Shown: positions 1 through 5,919 of the stretch, piece after piece
Numbering within the stretch: position 1 is the first letter of the stretch
How the letters are laid out: each line of letters opens with the position of its first letter
Source: Magnetospirillum sp.
Lineage (GTDB): Bacteria > Pseudomonadota > Alphaproteobacteria > Rhodospirillales > Magnetospirillaceae
Length of the DNA stretch: 10,000 bases
Direction: 5' to 3'
Assembly (NCBI GenBank): GCA_020217035.1
Contig: JAIWOG010000020.1
Coordinates: 1 to 10,000 of the forward strand
The notes under the pieces: generated by a model
What the model saw: only the letters and a program-made list of their open reading frames with translations
Databases searched by the model: none
What the model was told of the DNA's origin: nothing
Translations under genes and position numbers: made by a program

Positions 1-54
1 CCCCGCCCCATGCCGCTGCGCCTGGCCTGGGCATCGATGGTCGGGCGCCTTTAA
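1..54 (+). CDS. Possible C-terminal tail of an upstream gene (partial)
   Basis: Reading frame 1 is open from the window edge to a TAA at 52-54 and would encode a 17-residue tail ending MPLRLAWASMVGRL. Nothing in it is recognisable as a family, and so short an open stretch can occur by chance in high-GC DNA. The gap from this stop to putA is 68 bases, ordinary for adjacent bacterial genes. If it is not a real gene end, 1-122 is simply the upstream region of putA. Confidence 0.22.
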   Translation, partial: PRPMPLRLAWASMVGRL

Positions 55-83
55 GCCCTTGTTGCCGCTGGGGGCAATCCACA

Positions 84-101
84 CATGGGAAGCATGGGAA
101 G
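84..101 (+). repeat. Tandem 9-base direct repeat upstream of putA
   Basis: CATGGGAAG occurs twice back to back (84-92 and 93-101), 21 bases before the putA start codon and just ahead of its ribosome binding site. It could be a regulator half-site pair or a slippage product. No convincing -35/-10 pair was found near it. Confidence 0.5.
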
Positions 102-122
102 CCGTCGCCAAGGGGATCTTCC

Positions 123-3044
123 ATGCCCGACCTCAGGGAATGCCGAACCCATGTCCGTCTGCTGCGTCATATGGACGAAGACGAATGCCTGGAACGGCTA
201 AGGCGCGAATGCGACTGGCCGCGCAAGCGTCGTCAGGCGGTCAGGGACCGGGCGCTGGAGTTGATCGCCCAAGCCCGCCGCCAGGGGCCGGGACCGGTCG
301 AAGCGTTCTTACTGGAATACGGCCTGTCCAGCGCCGATGGTCGCGCCTTGATGGCCTTGGCCGAGGCCCTGCCGCGCATTCCCGATTCCGCCACCAAGGA
401 CGCCTTCATCGCCGACAAGCTGGAACAAGGCCATTGGGGCGACCATCGCGGTCACTCGCCGTCGCGACTGGTCAATCTGTCAACCATAGCATTGACGCTG
501 GCCGGGCGGATTCATGGCGCCTCGCTGGCCCAGGCGCCTTTGCGGGCGGTTCTGGACCACGCGGTACGCTATTTGGGCGACATCTTCGTCATGGGCGAAA
601 GCCTTTCCCAGGCTATGGACCGGGCCGATCATCCCGACCAGGCAGGCAGCCGCCATTCCTTCGACATGCTGGGCGAGGAAGCGCGGACCGCCCGACAGGC
701 CGATGACTATTTCAAAGCCTATCAGGATGCCATCGCGCAGGTGGGACGACGGTCGGCGGCGCGGGGGCCGGTGGCCGGCCCCGGCATTTCGGTGAAGCTG
801 TCGGCCCTGCATCCCCGCTATACCGCCTTGCAAGGGGAACGGGTGCTGGCCGAGTTGGTGCCGCGTCTTTTGGTCCTGTGCCGGGCTGCCGCCGATGTCA
901 ATATTGGGTTGACAATCGACGCCGAGGAGGCCGATCGGCTGGAATTGTCGTTGGACGTCGTCGAAGCCTTGTTGGCGCAAGGGGGGTGGGACGGCTGGCA
1001 AGGGCTGGGACTGGCGGTCCAGGCTTATCAGAAACGCGCCGTCGGGGTGGTCGATTGGGCGGCGGCGGCGGCCAGGACCTTCGGGACGAGCTTGGTGGTG
1101 CGTCTGGTCAAGGGTGCCTATTGGGACGCCGAGATCAAGCGGGCCCAGGAACGCGGCCATTCGACCTATCCGGTGTTCACCACCAAGGCGGCCACCGACC
1201 TGTCCTATCTGGCCTGCGCCCAAAGATTGCTGCAACACCCCGGGGTGATCCGCCCCGCCTTCGCCACCCACAACGCCGCCACCTTGGCCGCCATGGCGGC
1301 GTTGTGCGAAGGCCGCGACGACTGGGAATTCCAACGCCTGCACGGCATGGGCACCGCTCTTTACGGCGCCTTGGCCGGGCAACATCCGTGCCGGGTCTAC
1401 GCCCCGGTGGGGGCGATGCGGGACTTGCTGCCCTATCTGGTGCGGCGCCTGCTGGAAAACGGCGCCAACACCTCGTTCATCCATGCCCTGGCCGACCAGC
1501 GCGTGGCCGCCGAAGAGATTGTCAATGGCCCGGTTGACGAAAAGCCGCTGAAGGTGCCGCCCAAAATCTTTCATCCCCAATGGTTACTGGCTAAAGGGCC
1601 TGATCTTTCCGATGGCGAAACATTAATGCAGATGCGACAGGAACTTGCCGGGATTTCCTGCCCCGATGTGGAAGAGACCGGGGCGTCGCTGGACAGTGTT
1701 GTCAATAAGGCGGTTGACGCCTTTCCCGGCTGGGACCGAACCCCCGCCAGCCAGCGGGCCGACATTCTGGAACGCGCTGCCGCGCATTTGGAGCAAGCGC
1801 CCCAGTTGTTCCTGAAACTGGCCCAGGAGGAAGCGGGCAAGACCTGGGGCGACGCCATCGGCGAAATCCGCGAGGCGGTGGATTTCCTGCGCTACTACGC
1901 CGCCGAGGCGCGGCGTCTGCTCGACCGCCCCATGGCCCTGCCGGCGATCAGTGGCGAAGACAACCAACTGCATCTGCGCGGGCGAGGGGTGTTCGCCTGC
2001 ATCTCGCCCTGGAACTTCCCGCTGTCCATCTTTATCGGTCAAGCCGCCGCTGCCCTGGCGGCGGGCAATGCAATCGTCGCCAAGCCGGCCCCACAAACCC
2101 CCCGCATGGCGCGGGCGGCGTTGGATGTGCTGTACCGGTCAGGTTTGCCCGACAGCGTGGCCGGCTTGGTCGTCGGCGGCCCCGAGACCGGCGAGGCCCT
2201 GGTGTCCCATCCGGCCATCGCCGGGGTGGCGTTCACCGGTTCGCACGCCACCGCCAAACGTATCCAGGCAGTCTTGGCCGGCAAATCCGGCCCCATCGTG
2301 CCGCTGATCGCCGAAACCGGCGGCATCAACGCCATGATCGTCGATTCCACCGCGCTTCCCGAACAGGTGGCGGCCGACGTGGTGGCCTCGGCCTTCCTGT
2401 CCGCCGGGCAGCGCTGTTCGGCCCTGCGCCTGCTGTTTGTCCAGGACGAGGTGGCCGACAAAATCCTGGACCTGGTCGCCGGTATGGTGGCGCAACTACG
2501 CCTGGGCGACCCTGCCGATCCCTCTGTCGACATCGGGCCGATCATCGACCAGGCGGCCCTGGATCGGCTGCACGAGGCGGAAACCCGACTGTCCCGCCAT
2601 GCCAGCCTGTTGTTCCGCGGGCAGGCCCCGCAAGATGGGAATTTCATGGCGCCGGTCGCCTATGCGGTGACGTGGGACAACCTGCCGAAAGAAGAAATCT
2701 TCGGCCCCTTGTTGCAGGTCTGCCGTTGGCGGCGCCAGGACTTTACCAAGCTGATGGATTGGCTGGCCCGCAACGGCCATGGCCTGACCTTGGGGGTCCA
2801 TACCCGCATTGAAACGCTGGCGCAACAAATTGCCACCGAGACCCGGATCGGCAACATCTATGTCAACCGTGGGATGACAGGCGCTATGGTTGGGTGTCAG
2901 CCCTTCGGCGGCATGGGGCTGTCGGGGACCGGGCCGAAGTCCGGCGGCCCCCACACGCTTATTCGTTTTGTGACAGAAACGGTTGTCACGACCAACACCG
3001 CTGCCCTGGGCGGCAATGTCGGCCTTCTGTGTGGGGAAAGATAA
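123..3044 (+). CDS. putA: Bifunctional proline dehydrogenase / L-glutamate-5-semialdehyde dehydrogenase PutA
   Basis: Oxidises proline to glutamate in two steps: an FAD-linked proline dehydrogenase passing electrons to quinone, then an NAD-linked P5C dehydrogenase, with the intermediate channelled inside a peripheral membrane enzyme. The 973 residues contain an N-terminal helical arm (about 15-110), the proline dehydrogenase barrel (about 165-465: GISVKLSALHPR around K225, YWDAEIKRAQ at 333-342, paired substrate arginines R441-R442 in LVRRLLENGANTSF) and an aldehyde dehydrogenase domain (about 525-965: PWNFP at 629-633, ETGG with E731, catalytic C765 in SAGQRCSALR, C-terminal QPFGGMGLSGTGPKSGGP). 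Length matches the short PutA class (about 1000 residues). The ribbon-helix-helix DNA-binding domain of enterobacterial PutA is absent, so it should not autoregulate. ATG 123 is preceded by AAGGGGA at 110-116; the frame stays open upstream but without a better start. VNRGMTGAMVGC near 913-924 departs from the usual VNRN(Q/M)IGAVVGV. Family assignment is near certain. Confidence 0.98.
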   Translation: MPDLRECRTHVRLLRHMDEDECLERLRRECDWPRKRRQAVRDRALELIAQARRQGPGPVEAFLLEYGLSSADGRALMALAEALPRIPDSATKDAFIADKLEQGHWGDHRGHSPSRLVNLSTIALTLAGRIHGASLAQAPLRAVLDHAVRYLGDIFVMGESLSQAMDRADHPDQAGSRHSFDMLGEEARTARQADDYFKAYQDAIAQVGRRSAARGPVAGPGISVKLSALHPRYTALQGERVLAELVPRLLVLCRAAADVNIGLTIDAEEADRLELSLDVVEALLAQGGWDGWQGLGLAVQAYQKRAVGVVDWAAAAARTFGTSLVVRLVKGAYWDAEIKRAQERGHSTYPVFTTKAATDLSYLACAQRLLQHPGVIRPAFATHNAATLAAMAALCEGRDDWEFQRLHGMGTALYGALAGQHPCRVYAPVGAMRDLLPYLVRRLLENGANTSFIHALADQRVAAEEIVNGPVDEKPLKVPPKIFHPQWLLAKGPDLSDGETLMQMRQELAGISCPDVEETGASLDSVVNKAVDAFPGWDRTPASQRADILERAAAHLEQAPQLFLKLAQEEAGKTWGDAIGEIREAVDFLRYYAAEARRLLDRPMALPAISGEDNQLHLRGRGVFACISPWNFPLSIFIGQAAAALAAGNAIVAKPAPQTPRMARAALDVLYRSGLPDSVAGLVVGGPETGEALVSHPAIAGVAFTGSHATAKRIQAVLAGKSGPIVPLIAETGGINAMIVDSTALPEQVAADVVASAFLSAGQRCSALRLLFVQDEVADKILDLVAGMVAQLRLGDPADPSVDIGPIIDQAALDRLHEAETRLSRHASLLFRGQAPQDGNFMAPVAYAVTWDNLPKEEIFGPLLQVCRWRRQDFTKLMDWLARNGHGLTLGVHTRIETLAQQIATETRIGNIYVNRGMTGAMVGCQPFGGMGLSGTGPKSGGPHTLIRFVTETVVTTNTAALGGNVGLLCGER
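479..496 (-). repeat. Dispersed inverted repeat, copy 1
   Basis: On the minus strand this reads GTCAATGCTATGGTTGAC, an exact match to GTCAAT-N5-GGTTGAC. It lies inside putA, where the sense strand encodes STIALT with the low-GC codons TCA, ATA, GCA and TTG, unlike the flanking codons. A further GTCAAT starts 8 bases before it, at 471. Confidence 0.6.
897..913 (+). repeat. Dispersed inverted repeat, copy 2 (17-base form)
   Basis: GTCAATATTGGGTTGAC, the same arms with a spacer one base shorter. It lies in putA in frame, encoding VNIGLT with codons AAT, ATT, GGG, TTG and ACA, in a region where the surrounding gene prefers G/C third positions. Confidence 0.55.
1521..1538 (+). repeat. Dispersed inverted repeat, copy 3
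   Basis: GTCAATGGCCCGGTTGAC, an exact match to GTCAAT-N5-GGTTGAC. It lies in frame in putA (VNGPVD), near the end of the proline dehydrogenase domain. Confidence 0.6.
1701..1718 (+). repeat. Dispersed inverted repeat, copy 4
   Basis: GTCAATAAGGCGGTTGAC, an exact match, in frame in putA (VNKAVD) in the poorly conserved linker before the aldehyde dehydrogenase domain. It shares 16 of 18 bases with the intergenic copy at 3086-3103. Confidence 0.6.
2862..2878 (-). repeat. Dispersed inverted repeat, copy 5 (diverged 17-base form)
   Basis: On the minus strand this reads GTCATCCCACGGTTGAC: the CGGTTGAC arm is intact and the other arm keeps GTCA. In putA it encodes VNRGMT, exactly where the protein departs from the usual VNRN(Q/M)IG. 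Confidence 0.4.
2970..2989. repeat. Perfect 6-base inverted repeat near the putA end
   Basis: GTGACA (2970-2975) and TGTCAC (2984-2989) are separated by 8 bases containing CGGT, resembling the dispersed repeat in size and in its CGGTTG core but with different arms. It lies within the last 75 bases of putA. It may be a distant member of the same family, an operator-like site, or chance. Confidence 0.4.
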
Positions 3045-3048
3045 GAAA

Positions 3049-3080
3049 AACCCGCTAAAATACAATGATTTTAGCGGGTT
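3049..3080. terminator. Bidirectional intrinsic terminator between putA and the convergent DUF2892 gene
   Basis: A perfect 13-base-pair inverted repeat (AACCCGCTAAAAT, 3049-3061; complement 3068-3080) encloses a 6-base loop and starts 4 bases after the putA stop. On the plus strand it is followed by GTTGTGT; on the minus strand the stem is followed by a run of five T then CTT, the better intrinsic-terminator tail. It therefore probably ends transcripts from both directions. Confidence 0.9.
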
Positions 3081-3085
3081 GTTGT

Positions 3086-3103
3086 GTCAATGAGTCGGTT
3101 GAC
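3086..3103 (+). repeat. Dispersed inverted repeat, copy 6 (intergenic)
   Basis: GTCAATGAGTCGGTTGAC, an exact match to GTCAAT-N5-GGTTGAC, lying 5 bases beyond the terminator and 7 bases from the stop of the DUF2892 gene. This is the only copy outside coding sequence in the window. Confidence 0.65.
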
Positions 3104-3110
3104 GCAAGAC

Positions 3111-3299
3111 TTATTCGGTGCGGCAGGTCTTGATGCCCAGCGGCAGGTAGGCCGGGCACCAGCCGATCAGGCCGGTCAGCAGCGGCACCACGCCGATATA
3201 GCCCCAAACGCCGACGGTGTCGGTGACCGCCAGCGCGATCAAAGCCAGGCCGACGACGATGCGCAGGATGCGGTCGATGCCGCCAACGTTCTTGGTCAT
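3111..3299 (-). CDS. Small YgaP-like (DUF2892) inner-membrane protein
   Basis: A 62-residue protein made of the transmembrane domain that in E. coli YgaP is fused to a rhodanese domain. Family marks visible are NVGGIDRILR at 4-13, hydrophobic segments at about 11-28 and 31-47, and the C-terminal PLLTGLIGWCPAYLPLGIKTC with cysteines C48 and C59. No rhodanese domain is present. The function of stand-alone members is not established; they are often found with sulfur- or thiol-related genes. I chose ATG at 3299, which starts at the conserved MTKNVGG; a TTG at 3314 would add five residues. GGGG lies 10 bases upstream. The gene follows a Crp/Fnr regulator on the same strand, with a candidate activator site between them, and ends at the bidirectional terminator. 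Fold assignment is confident; the role is unknown. Confidence 0.9.
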   Translation of the reverse strand: MTKNVGGIDRILRIVVGLALIALAVTDTVGVWGYIGVVPLLTGLIGWCPAYLPLGIKTCRTE

Positions 3300-3336
3300 G
3301 AAGTGATTCCCCAAGTCAAAGGTCGAAAGATGACCC

Positions 3337-3377
3337 GTTATAGCGGGATCGGGGCAGTTTTTCCGTGACTAGGTCAC
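3337..3377 (-). promoter_or_regulatory. Candidate Crp/Fnr-activated promoter of the DUF2892 gene
   Basis: Read on the minus strand, the perfect dyad GTGAC-CTA-GTCAC (3365-3377) sits within TGTGACCTAGTCACG, close to a CRP site but with a 5-base rather than 6-base centre. A -10-like TATAAC follows at 3342-3337. A start near 3330 would put the dyad centre at about -41, the class II activator position overlapping a poor -35, and give a leader of about 30 bases. The geometry is seen in sequence; activation by the neighbouring regulator is inferred. Confidence 0.5.
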
Positions 3378-3378
3378 A

Positions 3379-4038
3379 TTAGCTTTCGCGCAACGATTCC
3401 AGCCCGGCGCGGTTCCGGATCTCGACCCGGCCGCGATGCAGGCCGACCCAGCCGCGCCGTTCGAATTCCTTCAACTGTCGGCTGACCACCTCGCGCGCCG
3501 TGCCCAGTTCGGTGGCGATGTCCTGGTGGGTGGCCTTGATCGTGTCGTCGGCGCCGGCATGGCCGCCCAGCCAAGCCGCCAGCCGCACATCGACCCGGCC
3601 GAAGGCTACTTCCTCGATCAGCATCAAAAGGTCGGAAATGCGGGTGGCATAGGCGGAAAACACGAAGTCGCGAAAGGCTTCGGATCGCCCCAGCAAGGTG
3701 CGGAAGGCGGCCGCCGGTACCACCAGCGCCTTGACCGGCGTCTCGGCGATTCCTTCGGCGGTGTAGTCACCATGGGTGATCAGGCAATTGGTGGTCAGCA
3801 CGCAGGATTGGCCGCTTTCCACCCGGTACAGCACGATCTCGCGGCCGTTCTCGGCCACCTTCTGAACCCTGACCGAGCCTTCCATCACCAGCACGTAGTT
3901 GGCGCAGGCCGAGCCGTCATGGAAAACCGCCGTGCCGGCGGGCAGCGACACCACCCGGGCGGCCCCCTCTAGAACATGGGCCGATTCCGGGTCGAACCGG
4001 GCGAATTGCGGGAAGGTCTTGGTGAATTCAGCGTTCAT
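3379..4038 (-). CDS. Crp/Fnr-family transcriptional regulator
   Basis: A 219-residue cytoplasmic one-component regulator. An N-terminal cyclic-nucleotide-type beta-roll (about 12-110) is followed by a dimerisation helix (about 112-148) and a winged helix-turn-helix (about 165-212: ATHQDIATELGTAREVVSRQLKEFERRG split around 169-196). The recognition helix has R182-E183-x-x-S186-R187, closer to the R-E-x-x-G-R of CRP than to FNR, which lacks the first arginine; a GTGA-type half-site is therefore expected. The phosphate-binding G-E-x and R-S residues of cAMP-binding CRP are not seen; that region reads SGQSCVLTTNCL with C79 and C85. There is no N-terminal four-cysteine FNR iron-sulfur cluster. It lies 51 bases after the ACT-domain gene and 79 bases before DUF2892 on the same strand, so it probably controls DUF2892. 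The signal is unknown; a thiol or redox signal is a guess from the cysteines. Confidence 0.93.
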   Translation of the reverse strand: MNAEFTKTFPQFARFDPESAHVLEGAARVVSLPAGTAVFHDGSACANYVLVMEGSVRVQKVAENGREIVLYRVESGQSCVLTTNCLITHGDYTAEGIAETPVKALVVPAAAFRTLLGRSEAFRDFVFSAYATRISDLLMLIEEVAFGRVDVRLAAWLGGHAGADDTIKATHQDIATELGTAREVVSRQLKEFERRGWVGLHRGRVEIRNRAGLESLRES

Positions 4039-4089
4039 GGGCGCCCATTGTGCCGCAGCTGCGAAAAGGGCGAAAGGGGCAATACGCGT

Positions 4090-4602
4090 CTAGATTTTCT
4101 CGACATGGCAAGACAGCCCCAACTCGCCGGCGGTGTTGGTGATGGTGGCCAGACAAGCGGCGTCCCGCTCGGCGATGTTCACCGAAAAGCGGGTGACATA
4201 AAGGTTCTGTTCGGGCACGCGTTGGGCATCCATGCGCACGATGTTGGCGTTGAACTGGCCGAAGACTTCCGACAGCCGCGCCACCAAGCCGGGGCGGTCG
4301 CCGCCCGAGACGATGATCCGATGGGTGATCCGGCCCATGGCGCCATGGCTGGAATCCAACTCGAAGGGACGCACGTGGACGCGGGCGTCAGCCAGTTCCG
4401 GCAAGCCGCGGAGGGCCTGGTCCAGTTCAACGGCGGTGGTGTCGGGCGGCAGGTCGCACACCGAGTTGAACTCGGCCCCGGCCCCCAGCATGGCGAAGCT
4501 GCTGTCGCCCAGGTTGATTCCCAGGTCGAACAGGCATCCGGTGATGGCCGCCACCAGGCCCGGGCGGTCGGGGCACGACACGGAAATCATCACGGCGGTC
4601 AT
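4090..4602 (-). CDS. Two-ACT-domain protein, GcvR-like glycine cleavage regulator
   Basis: A 170-residue cytoplasmic protein with two tandem ACT domains, each marked by a D-R-P-G-L-V motif: CPDRPGLVAAITGCLFDLG at about 9-27 and GGDRPGLVARLSEVFGQFN at about 96-114, the loops that usually bind amino acids. This layout matches GcvR, which in E. coli binds glycine and antagonises the activator GcvA. No DNA-binding domain is present, so it would act through a partner. Starting at ATG 4602 is well supported: AGGAGG lies 5 bases upstream, and the first residues TAVMISVSCPDRPG fit the first ACT strand. Longer in-frame starts would overlap the divergent cytochrome gene. No glycine cleavage genes are in this window, so the target is inferred from the family only, and another amino-acid-responsive role is possible. 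Confidence 0.88.
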   Translation of the reverse strand: MTAVMISVSCPDRPGLVAAITGCLFDLGINLGDSSFAMLGAGAEFNSVCDLPPDTTAVELDQALRGLPELADARVHVRPFELDSSHGAMGRITHRIIVSGGDRPGLVARLSEVFGQFNANIVRMDAQRVPEQNLYVTRFSVNIAERDAACLATITNTAGELGLSCHVEKI

Positions 4603-4645
4603 GGCGTCCTCCTGCTGGTCGGACGCCATGATGCGCCATGGGGCA

Positions 4646-4674
4646 GTGAATTCAAGCGCGTCTTGACGTATAGT
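4646..4674 (+). promoter_or_regulatory. Weak candidate promoter of the cytochrome gene
   Basis: TATAGT (4669-4674) is a good -10-like hexamer 25 bases before the cytochrome start codon. The best element 17 bases upstream of it is GTGAAT (4646-4651), a poor -35. TTGACG (4663-4668) directly abuts the -10-like hexamer and has no partner at normal spacing. Confidence 0.25.
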
Positions 4675-4699
4675 CGCCGTCCGATAGCGGGGAAGGGCC

Positions 4700-5149
4700 A
4701 TGAACAGGCGCATTGGGTGGGGAATTGTGTTGGTGGCCGCCATCGGTTCGGCTGTCGTGGCGTGGTGGTGGCAGGGCCGCGACCGCATTGACGCCACCGA
4801 CAAGGCTTTGGTGGAACGGGGGCGGGGCATCTATGCCCGCGCTTGCGCCGAATGCCATGGCGCTGATTTGCAAGGCGAGCCCGATTGGCGCATCCGCAAG
4901 CCCAGCGGCGAATTGCCGGCGCCGCCCCACGATGCCAGCGGCCACACCTGGCACCATGACGACGAGTATCTGTTCGCTGTCACCAAGCACGGCCTGGCCC
5001 GTTTCGCGCCGCCCGACTACAAAAGCGCCATGCCGTCCTTCGTCGGCACTCTCAGCGACGCCGACATCCGCGCTGTCCTGGCCTTCATCAAATCCACCTG
5101 GCCGGACGAGATCAGGAAACGCCAAGAGGCGTTGAACCAGAAGCGTTAA
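4700..5149 (+). CDS. Membrane-anchored class I c-type cytochrome
   Basis: A 149-residue exported electron-transfer protein. Residues 7-24 form one hydrophobic segment (IVLVAAIGSAVVAWWW) with no clear cleavage site, so it is probably held in the cytoplasmic membrane with the haem domain in the periplasm. The single haem-binding motif CAECH is at 49-53 (axial His H53), and M111 in SAMPSF is the likely sixth ligand. The middle carries PAPPHDASGHTWHHDDEYLF (73-92), a His-rich stretch typical of a widespread group of small cytochromes. Start ATG 4700 has the purine-rich GGGGAAGGG immediately upstream at 4689-4697. It is divergent from the ACT-domain gene and convergent with the phosphoesterase gene; the two final codons interlock at 5146-5149. 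Redox partners cannot be named from this context. Confidence 0.93.
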   Translation: MNRRIGWGIVLVAAIGSAVVAWWWQGRDRIDATDKALVERGRGIYARACAECHGADLQGEPDWRIRKPSGELPAPPHDASGHTWHHDDEYLFAVTKHGLARFAPPDYKSAMPSFVGTLSDADIRAVLAFIKSTWPDEIRKRQEALNQKR

Positions 5150-5919
5150 ACCGCCGCGGTCCAGGTTTCGCCCTGCTTGGCGAAGGCGTGGACCCGCACG
5201 TTGTGGAAGGCCGAGCCGTTCCAGCCACGAATGTCCACCCACAGGCGCGGATAATCGAAACGTATTAGCGCGAAGCCGTTGGCGTCCTGGCGCAGGCGGG
5301 TCGAGCAGGCGGTCGAAGCCTGCACCAGCACGCACGACCCGTGGCGGGGCGTGGCGACGACCTCGACATGGGCCTTGTGCACGTGGCCGGTGAGAATGAG
5401 GTCGATGCCGTGTTCCACCAGGGCGTCGAAGGAATGCCCCGAGGGCGCGGTGCTGGGCGGGTGGTGCAGGAAGGCGATCTTGCAATGGTGGTCGGCGCTG
5501 TCTGCCAGTTCGCCGCGCACCTCGTCCAGGTGGTGGCTGCGCAGCTTGCCGCTTTGCCAGCGCAGGTGGCGGGTGCTGTCCAGGCCGATGGCGACGATTT
5601 CGTCATCGCTGTAGCAGGTGGCCTGCGCCAGTCCGGGCAGGTGCTTCTCGAACTTGGCCCGCGGCGCCAGCAGGCGCGTCAGCGGCCGGTAGAACGGCGC
5701 CAGGTCGTGGTTGCCCGGAACCACCAGAACCGGGGCGCCCAGGCGTTCCAGAAAGGCGCGGGCCTCGGCGAATTGATGGCTTTTGGCCCGCTGGGTCAAG
5801 TCGCCCGAGATGATCACCAGATCGGGTTTCAGATGGACGATGTCGGCCACCAGGGCTTCCACCACCACCGGATCTGCCTTGCCGAAATGCAGGTCGGACA
5901 GATGGGCGATCAGTCGCAT
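5146..5919 (-). CDS. Calcineurin-like metallophosphoesterase
   Basis: A 257-residue hydrolase with the binuclear-metal phosphoesterase signature: D9-x-H11 in LSDLHFG, G-D40 in IISGDLTQ, G-N70-H71-D in VVPGNHDL, H152 in AFLHHPP, and G-H179-x-H181 in LTGHVH. All ligand positions are present and no signal peptide is seen, so it should be an active cytoplasmic enzyme. The size and motif order resemble CpdA-type (class III) cyclic-nucleotide phosphodiesterases, but the substrate cannot be read from sequence. ATG 5919 lies inside the end of the preceding lipid kinase gene, overlapping it by 10 bases, so translation is probably coupled. An earlier in-frame start would add about 140 residues antisense to no recognisable domain and is rejected. 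The TAA stop interlocks with that of the convergent cytochrome gene. A joint role with the kinase, for example in phospholipid turnover, is only suggested by the overlap. Confidence 0.93.
   Translation of the reverse strand: MRLIAHLSDLHFGKADPVVVEALVADIVHLKPDLVIISGDLTQRAKSHQFAEARAFLERLGAPVLVVPGNHDLAPFYRPLTRLLAPRAKFEKHLPGLAQATCYSDDEIVAIGLDSTRHLRWQSGKLRSHHLDEVRGELADSADHHCKIAFLHHPPSTAPSGHSFDALVEHGIDLILTGHVHKAHVEVVATPRHGSCVLVQASTACSTRLRQDANGFALIRFDYPRLWVDIRGWNGSAFHNVRVHAFAKQGETWTAAV

Noticed and set aside
3..122. N-terminal extension of PutA upstream of ATG 123
   Set aside because: The frame has no stop back to the window edge, but there is no start with a good ribosome binding site. The implied residues are low-complexity, and ATG 123 has AAGGGGA at proper spacing and gives a normal short-PutA length.
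480..1580. Long open frame on the minus strand inside putA, with similar ones at 1623-2096, 2039-2647 and 2496-3065
   Set aside because: They lie wholly antisense to a clearly conserved enzyme. Their translations are rich in G, R, Q and H with no recognisable domain, as expected of shadow frames in high-GC DNA.
3365..3377. matS-like site (GTGAC-N3-GTCAC) for the chromosome-organising protein MatP
   Set aside because: The architecture matches, but the central TAG does not fit the R-N-Y centre of matS, and MatP is known from gammaproteobacterial groups. The position upstream of a gene next to a Crp/Fnr regulator fits an activator site better.
3379..4038. True oxygen-sensing FNR
   Set aside because: There is no N-terminal cysteine cluster for a 4Fe-4S centre; the only cysteines are C45, C79 and C85, and the recognition helix carries a CRP-like arginine.
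4603..4830. Longer N-terminus of the ACT-domain protein reaching 4830
   Set aside because: It would overlap the divergent cytochrome gene and add residues of no known domain, whereas ATG 4602 has AGGAGG 5 bases upstream and begins the first ACT strand.
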